In this document: positions 6,137-9,712 of the stretch, piece by piece | How positions within the stretch are numbered: the first letter of the stretch is position 1 | How the letters are laid out: every line of letters starts with the position of its first letter | NCBI GenBank assembly: GCA_902784015.1 | Contig: CACZTC010000017.1 | Location: 1-9,712, forward strand | Direction: 5' to 3' | DNA from: an uncultured Erysipelotrichaceae bacterium | GTDB taxonomy: Bacteria > Bacillota_I > Bacilli_A > Erysipelotrichales > Erysipelotrichaceae | DNA length: 9,712 bases | The notes under the pieces: model-generated | Seen by the model: only the letters and a program-made list of their open reading frames with translations | Told to the model about the DNA's origin: nothing | Databases searched by the model: none | Program-made: the position numbers and the translations under genes

Positions 6137-6859
6137 ATGAAGAAAAGAATAGAATTTAAAAATAAATATATATTTCATGTTCATTCATATCGTTGTGGAC
6201 ATGCGCAAATGATTGAAGATGAAGCATATGTCAAAAAAGCGATAGATTTAAAAGCTCAACAATTAATTTTTACTGATCATGTTCCTTTTTATGATGATAA
6301 ATTAGAGTATCGTATGAAATATGAAGAATTAGAAGGATATTTAAAAACATTAACTAATTTGAAGAATAAATATAAAGATATAATAGAAATCAATATCGGT
6401 TTTGAAGTTGAATATCTACCTTATTATCATGATTATATTGAAGACTTATCTAATCGAGATGAAATAGAAATATTAATATGTGGTCAACATTTTTTTGAAG
6501 ATGAAAAGGGTAGAATAAGTTCAGATATAGAAGATGAAGAAAAAAGAAAAATCGAAAGCGAACAATGTATGCGAAATATGTGTCAGGCTATTGAAACAGG
6601 TTTATTTCAAGTTATAGCCCATCCTGATAGATGTTTTAAAAAAGAAAAAAGATGGAATAATAATTTAGAAAAATATTCAAAAGAATTAATAGCTTTAGCT
6701 GATAAGCATGGCACCATTCTTGAAAAGAATTTACAGTCAATGCTTAGAAAGGGATATTACTGGGAAGAATTCTGGGATTTAGTTCCTGAAACAGTAAATA
6801 TTCTAATTGGTAGTGATGCTCATTTTGTTGATGATATGCATGTGATAGATTATGAATAA
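6137..6859 (+). CDS. PHP-domain phosphoesterase, histidinol-phosphatase (HisJ/HisK)-like
   Basis: This 240-residue cytosolic metal-dependent phosphoesterase has all PHP metal motifs: HVH (His14, His16) with GH at 21-22, TDH (46-48), GFEVEYLP with Glu90, GQHF (His118), AHPDR (161-165) and GSDAH (Asp227, His229). The layout matches the HisJ/HisK histidinol-phosphatase group, but no histidine-synthesis genes are nearby, so the substrate is open. The C-terminus stops about 11 residues after GSDAH, whereas relatives usually continue with a further helix of some 25-35 residues, so it looks shortened. The ATG is the first possible start, since an in-frame TAG directly precedes it; no SD is visible. 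The end overlaps glycerate kinase by 8 bases, so the two genes share a transcript. Confidence 0.88.
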   Translation: MKKRIEFKNKYIFHVHSYRCGHAQMIEDEAYVKKAIDLKAQQLIFTDHVPFYDDKLEYRMKYEELEGYLKTLTNLKNKYKDIIEINIGFEVEYLPYYHDYIEDLSNRDEIEILICGQHFFEDEKGRISSDIEDEEKRKIESEQCMRNMCQAIETGLFQVIAHPDRCFKKEKRWNNNLEKYSKELIALADKHGTILEKNLQSMLRKGYYWEEFWDLVPETVNILIGSDAHFVDDMHVIDYE

Positions 6860-7949
6860 AATAATAATTGCGCCTGATAGTTTTAAAGGCTCTTTATCGG
6901 CATTAAGATGTACAGAAATAATTAGTGAAGAATTTAATAAATGCTTTCCTAAGGCACAATTAATAAATATGCCTATTGCGGATGGTGGCGAAGGAAGTCT
7001 TGATGCTTTAATTATGAATAAAAAATATCAGATTATAAAACTTGAAGTTGAAGGGGCTGATAGAAAGAAAAGATTAGCTCGCTATGCGATAAATGAAAGT
7101 GGAGTTGCGATTATTGAATTAGCAGAAGCTTGTGGCATAATGAAACAAGATAAGTTACATCCTTTAACTTCTAATACCTATGGTTTTGGTCAATTAATTA
7201 AAGATGCAATAAATAATGGAATTAAAGATATTATTCTTTGTATAGGCGGTAGTGCTTCAACTGATGCTGGCTTAGGTTTAATGGAGGCGCTTGGCGTTAA
7301 ATATTTTAATAATAATCATGAAGAAATTAGACCATGTGGTAAATCTTTAACTGAAATAGAGGAAATAGATGAAAATTTTATCGATGATAATCTCAAAGAT
7401 GTAAGATTTACAGTTATGTGTGATGTTAATAATCCTCTTCATGGGGAAAATGGAGCAGCATATATTTACGGTCCACAAAAAGGGGCTACACCAGAAGAAG
7501 TGGAATACTTAGATAGAGGTTTAAAACATATCAATGATTTATTTATTAATAATAAAGGAATTGATATGAATTTAATTGAAGGTAGTGGCGCAGCTGGGGG
7601 AGTTGGAGCAGCAACTATATATTTTTTTAATGCTACGCTTAAATCAGGAATAGAAACTATTCTATCGCTTAATAATTTTGAAAACATATGTCAGGATGCA
7701 GATTTGATAATAACAGGCGAAGGTAGAGTTGATGAACAAAGTCTCTATGGTAAAGCTTTATCAGGTATTATTAATAAAGCTAATAATATACCTATTATTG
7801 TGATATGCGGGAAGAATCAATTAGATAGAGAATTAGATAATATTAAAATATATGAACTAAATGATGATGATTCAAATGCAGATACTATGAAAGAGCCTGA
7901 AGTATATTTAAGAAGAATTATGAAAAAAATATGTAAAGATATTCGATAA
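6852..7949 (+). CDS. glxK: Glycerate kinase, type I (GlxK/GarK family)
   Basis: It phosphorylates D-glycerate with ATP, normally giving 2-phosphoglycerate in this family, which feeds glycerate from sugar-acid, glyoxylate or serine breakdown into glycolysis. At 365 residues it is close to the family's usual length of about 375-380. Landmarks are APDSFKGSLSA (7-17), ADGGEGS (43-49), ELAEACGI (89-96), GGSASTDAGLGLMEALG (132-148), CDVNNPLHGENGAA (190-203), FGP-like YGPQKGA (206-212), GSGAAGGVGAA (244-254) and ITGEGRVDEQSLYGKA (287-302). The ATG at 6852 gives the canonical N-terminus, yet no SD precedes it; translation probably depends on coupling to the overlapping PHP gene. The symbol glxK is by family; garK is the alternative name for paralogues. 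Confidence 0.93.
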   Translation: MNKIIIAPDSFKGSLSALRCTEIISEEFNKCFPKAQLINMPIADGGEGSLDALIMNKKYQIIKLEVEGADRKKRLARYAINESGVAIIELAEACGIMKQDKLHPLTSNTYGFGQLIKDAINNGIKDIILCIGGSASTDAGLGLMEALGVKYFNNNHEEIRPCGKSLTEIEEIDENFIDDNLKDVRFTVMCDVNNPLHGENGAAYIYGPQKGATPEEVEYLDRGLKHINDLFINNKGIDMNLIEGSGAAGGVGAATIYFFNATLKSGIETILSLNNFENICQDADLIITGEGRVDEQSLYGKALSGIINKANNIPIIVICGKNQLDRELDNIKIYELNDDDSNADTMKEPEVYLRRIMKKICKDIR

Positions 7950-8014
7950 TATCGAAAATAAAAAATACCACTTATGCTTTAAGCATTTTGAATTATCTTT
8001 TAATACTTTTCCTC

Positions 8015-8044
8015 TATAATTAGTAGCAGTTATTTTATAAGGAG
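8015..8044 (+). promoter_or_regulatory. Candidate -10 and SD of the ribonucleotide reductase gene
   Basis: A perfect TATAAT lies at 8015-8020. The -35 is poor: TTATCT (7993-7998, 16-base spacer) is best placed, while the better-looking TTGAAT (7988-7993) is too far away at 21 bases. AAGGAG at 8039-8044 and a second GAAGG at 8046-8050 lie 11 and 5 bases before the ATG. I looked for the 16-base NrdR-box pattern typical of nrd promoters and did not see one between 7950 and 8055. Confidence 0.45.
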
Positions 8045-8055
8045 TGAAGGCCAAG

Positions 8056-9712
8056 ATGGAAATTATTAAAAGAAGCGGAACCAAACAAAAATATAATATT
8101 ACCAAAATTGAAAACGCAGTAAAAAAAGCTTTTAATGCGACAAAGACACCAATTGATGAAAAAGCGATACATCGTATTGCCAAAGATGTTGAAAAACAAA
8201 TCCTTAAAAAAGATGATGTTAGCGTTGAAGAGATTCAAGACCTTGTTGAAGAAGGCTTGATGAAAGAACAATATTATGCTGCAGCTAAAAGCTATATTCT
8301 CTATCGTGAAAAACGCTCACAGATAAGAGCGACTTTAGATAAGATAGTTAATACATTTCAAAAGAAAAATGATATTCGTAAAGCACTAGAAAGAATAGAA
8401 AAAGATTTTGAAAGTGAAACTTATCCTTTAGATAAGTTAGCTGATAAATATTTTTCATTTGTAAAAGAGGGGCAAGCAGATAGTGACTTATTACCATTAC
8501 TAATAAGAGCTGCTGTCGAATTAACAACGCAAGATGCACCTGATTGGGAATTCATCGCAGCTAGAATATTATTAGTGAAATTCCAAAGAGAAGTAGCTCT
8601 TTATGATAAAACAGAATCTTTTTATGAAAAGGTTAAATATTTAGTAGAAGAAAATTTATATGGAGACTTTATCCTTAAAAAATATACAAAGAAAGAATTA
8701 GAAGAAGCTGCAAAATATATAGATAAGAAAAGAGATTTATTATTCAATTATTCAGGCTTGGAATTATTAATTAAAAGATATCTAATAGTTGATCATGCTC
8801 ATCATCCTTTAGAAACACCGCAAGAAATGTATCTAGGAATAGCTCTTCATTTAGCTATCAATGAAAAGAAAGATAGGATGAAATGGGTTAAGAAATTCTA
8901 TGATATGTTATCGACAATGAAAGTTACAATGGCTACTCCTACCTTAAGTAATGCACGTAAACCATTCCATCAATTATCATCTTGTTTTATTGATACTGTT
9001 CCAGATTCTTTAGATGGTATATATAGATCTATTGATAATTTCGCTAAAGTTTCTAAGCTAGGTGGAGGTATGGGTTTATATTTTGGTAAAGTCAGATCTA
9101 AAGGCTCTACAATTAGAGGCTTTGAAGGGGCAGCTGGTGGGGTTATTCGTTGGATTAGATTGGCTAATGATACAGCTGTAGCAGTGGACCAATTAGGAGT
9201 AAGACAAGGTGCCGTAGCAGTATATTTAGATGTTTGGCATAAAGATTTACCAGAATTCTTAGCTATTCGTACTAATAATGGTGATGATAGATTAAAAGCA
9301 CATGATGTCTTCCCAGCAGTATGTTATCCAGATTATTTTTGGCAACAGGTTAGAGATAATATCAATGGGGATTGGTATTTATTCGATCCTCATGAAATAG
9401 AAGATGTTAAAGGATATTGTTTAGAAGACTGTTATGGAGAAGAATGGACAGAAAAATATTTAGATTGTGTTAATGATCCTAAAGTATCTAAAAGAGTTTT
9501 ACCAATAAAAGAAGTAATAAGATTAGTTATTAAGTCTGCAGTAGAAACTGGTACACCATTTGTCTTTAATAGAGATATTGTAAACCGTATGAATCCTAAT
9601 GGTGATAAAGGAATTATCTATTGTAGTAATTTATGTACAGAAATCGCTCAAAATATGTCAGCTATTTCATTAACTTCGCAAGAAATAGTTAAAGTGGACG
9701 GTGAAGAGATTG
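8056..9712 (+). CDS. nrdA: Class I ribonucleoside-diphosphate reductase, large (alpha) subunit, N-terminal part
   Basis: The frame is open from this ATG to the right edge (552 codons, no stop), so the gene continues beyond the window; full-length relatives have roughly 750 residues. The enzyme reduces ribonucleoside diphosphates to deoxy forms using a radical supplied by a small (beta) subunit. Residues 1-92 are an ATP cone (KRSGTKQKYNITKIENAV), which senses ATP/dATP for overall activity control. The catalytic barrel follows: MATPTLSNARKP and SSCF with Cys310 as the first redox cysteine, KLGGGMGLYFGKVRSKGS at about 347-364, and NLCTEI with Asn525, thiyl Cys527 and Glu529. NLCxEI marks class I and not class II (NPCGE). 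The second redox cysteine and the C-terminal CxxC tail are off window. The ATP cone favours an NrdA-type name over NrdE. Confidence 0.93.
   Translation, partial: MEIIKRSGTKQKYNITKIENAVKKAFNATKTPIDEKAIHRIAKDVEKQILKKDDVSVEEIQDLVEEGLMKEQYYAAAKSYILYREKRSQIRATLDKIVNTFQKKNDIRKALERIEKDFESETYPLDKLADKYFSFVKEGQADSDLLPLLIRAAVELTTQDAPDWEFIAARILLVKFQREVALYDKTESFYEKVKYLVEENLYGDFILKKYTKKELEEAAKYIDKKRDLLFNYSGLELLIKRYLIVDHAHHPLETPQEMYLGIALHLAINEKKDRMKWVKKFYDMLSTMKVTMATPTLSNARKPFHQLSSCFIDTVPDSLDGIYRSIDNFAKVSKLGGGMGLYFGKVRSKGSTIRGFEGAAGGVIRWIRLANDTAVAVDQLGVRQGAVAVYLDVWHKDLPEFLAIRTNNGDDRLKAHDVFPAVCYPDYFWQQVRDNINGDWYLFDPHEIEDVKGYCLEDCYGEEWTEKYLDCVNDPKVSKRVLPIKEVIRLVIKSAVETGTPFVFNRDIVNRMNPNGDKGIIYCSNLCTEIAQNMSAISLTSQEIVKVDGEEI

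Noticed and set aside
7942..7956. Inverted repeat TTCGAT-AAT-ATCGAA across the glycerate kinase stop codon as a terminator
   Set aside because: The stem is only 6 bases with a 3-base loop and is followed by A-rich, not T-rich, DNA. It could still be a chance or regulatory palindrome.
7974..7989. Imperfect hairpin ATGC-TTTAA-GCAT before TTTT after glycerate kinase
   Set aside because: Only four firm base pairs and a short T run; too weak to call a terminator.
7466..8539. Several minus-strand open frames across glycerate kinase and the nrdA start
   Set aside because: They overlap two firmly identified + strand genes and encode Phe/Ile/Leu-rich antisense translations with no recognisable domain.
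8056..9712. Intein or intron in the ribonucleotide reductase gene
   Set aside because: RNR genes are frequent intein hosts, but the visible sequence runs continuously through the SSCF, GGGMGL and NLCTEI regions without an insertion.

Overview
The window is AT-rich, with A/T-ending codons throughout, Shine-Dalgarno (SD) motifs of AAGGAG type, and TGA used as a stop (mutL and miaA both end in TGA). Together with a mutL-miaA gene pair and a Gram-positive-style lipoprotein, this points to a low-GC Bacillota bacterium. Erysipelotrichia or a related gut Firmicute is my best guess, but this rests on general style and not on a marker gene. Every gene lies on the + strand, and no mobile element, RNA gene or CRISPR array was seen.

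Bases 1-2887 are a compact operon. It holds the C-terminal part of MutL (mismatch repair), MiaA (tRNA A37 dimethylallyltransferase), an unrecognised two-helix membrane protein and a seven-helix Bax inhibitor-1/YccA family protein. The genes overlap by 4, 4 and 8 bases, and the unit ends in a clear hairpin terminator with a GAAA loop. Bases 2948-4301 carry a pair of uncharacterised genes 1 base apart: an orphan soluble protein and a CpXC-type protein with two CPxC knuckles.

Bases 4302-6093 form a free-standing transcription unit with a perfect TATAAT box, a palindrome across its -35 region and a strong terminator. It encodes a 545-residue secreted lipoprotein built from an acidic tether, two copies of an approximately 95-residue domain A and two copies of an approximately 130-residue FMN-binding-like domain B. 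All four domains end in a D-x-(M/V)-T-G-(A/S)-T motif, which resembles the site where ApbE attaches FMN to threonine. The protein may therefore be a multi-flavin extracellular electron carrier. This is the most interesting item in the window.

Bases 6102-7949 hold a PHP-family phosphoesterase (HisJ/HisK-like, with an unusually short C-terminus) overlapping a type I glycerate kinase by 8 bases. Neither gene has a visible SD, and the promoter placement would allow a leaderless mRNA. From 8056 to the right edge runs the first 552 codons of a class I ribonucleotide reductase large subunit with an N-terminal ATP cone. It is open to the window end, so neither its C-terminus nor any small-subunit gene can be seen.

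No gene-free stretch exceeds about 110 bases.
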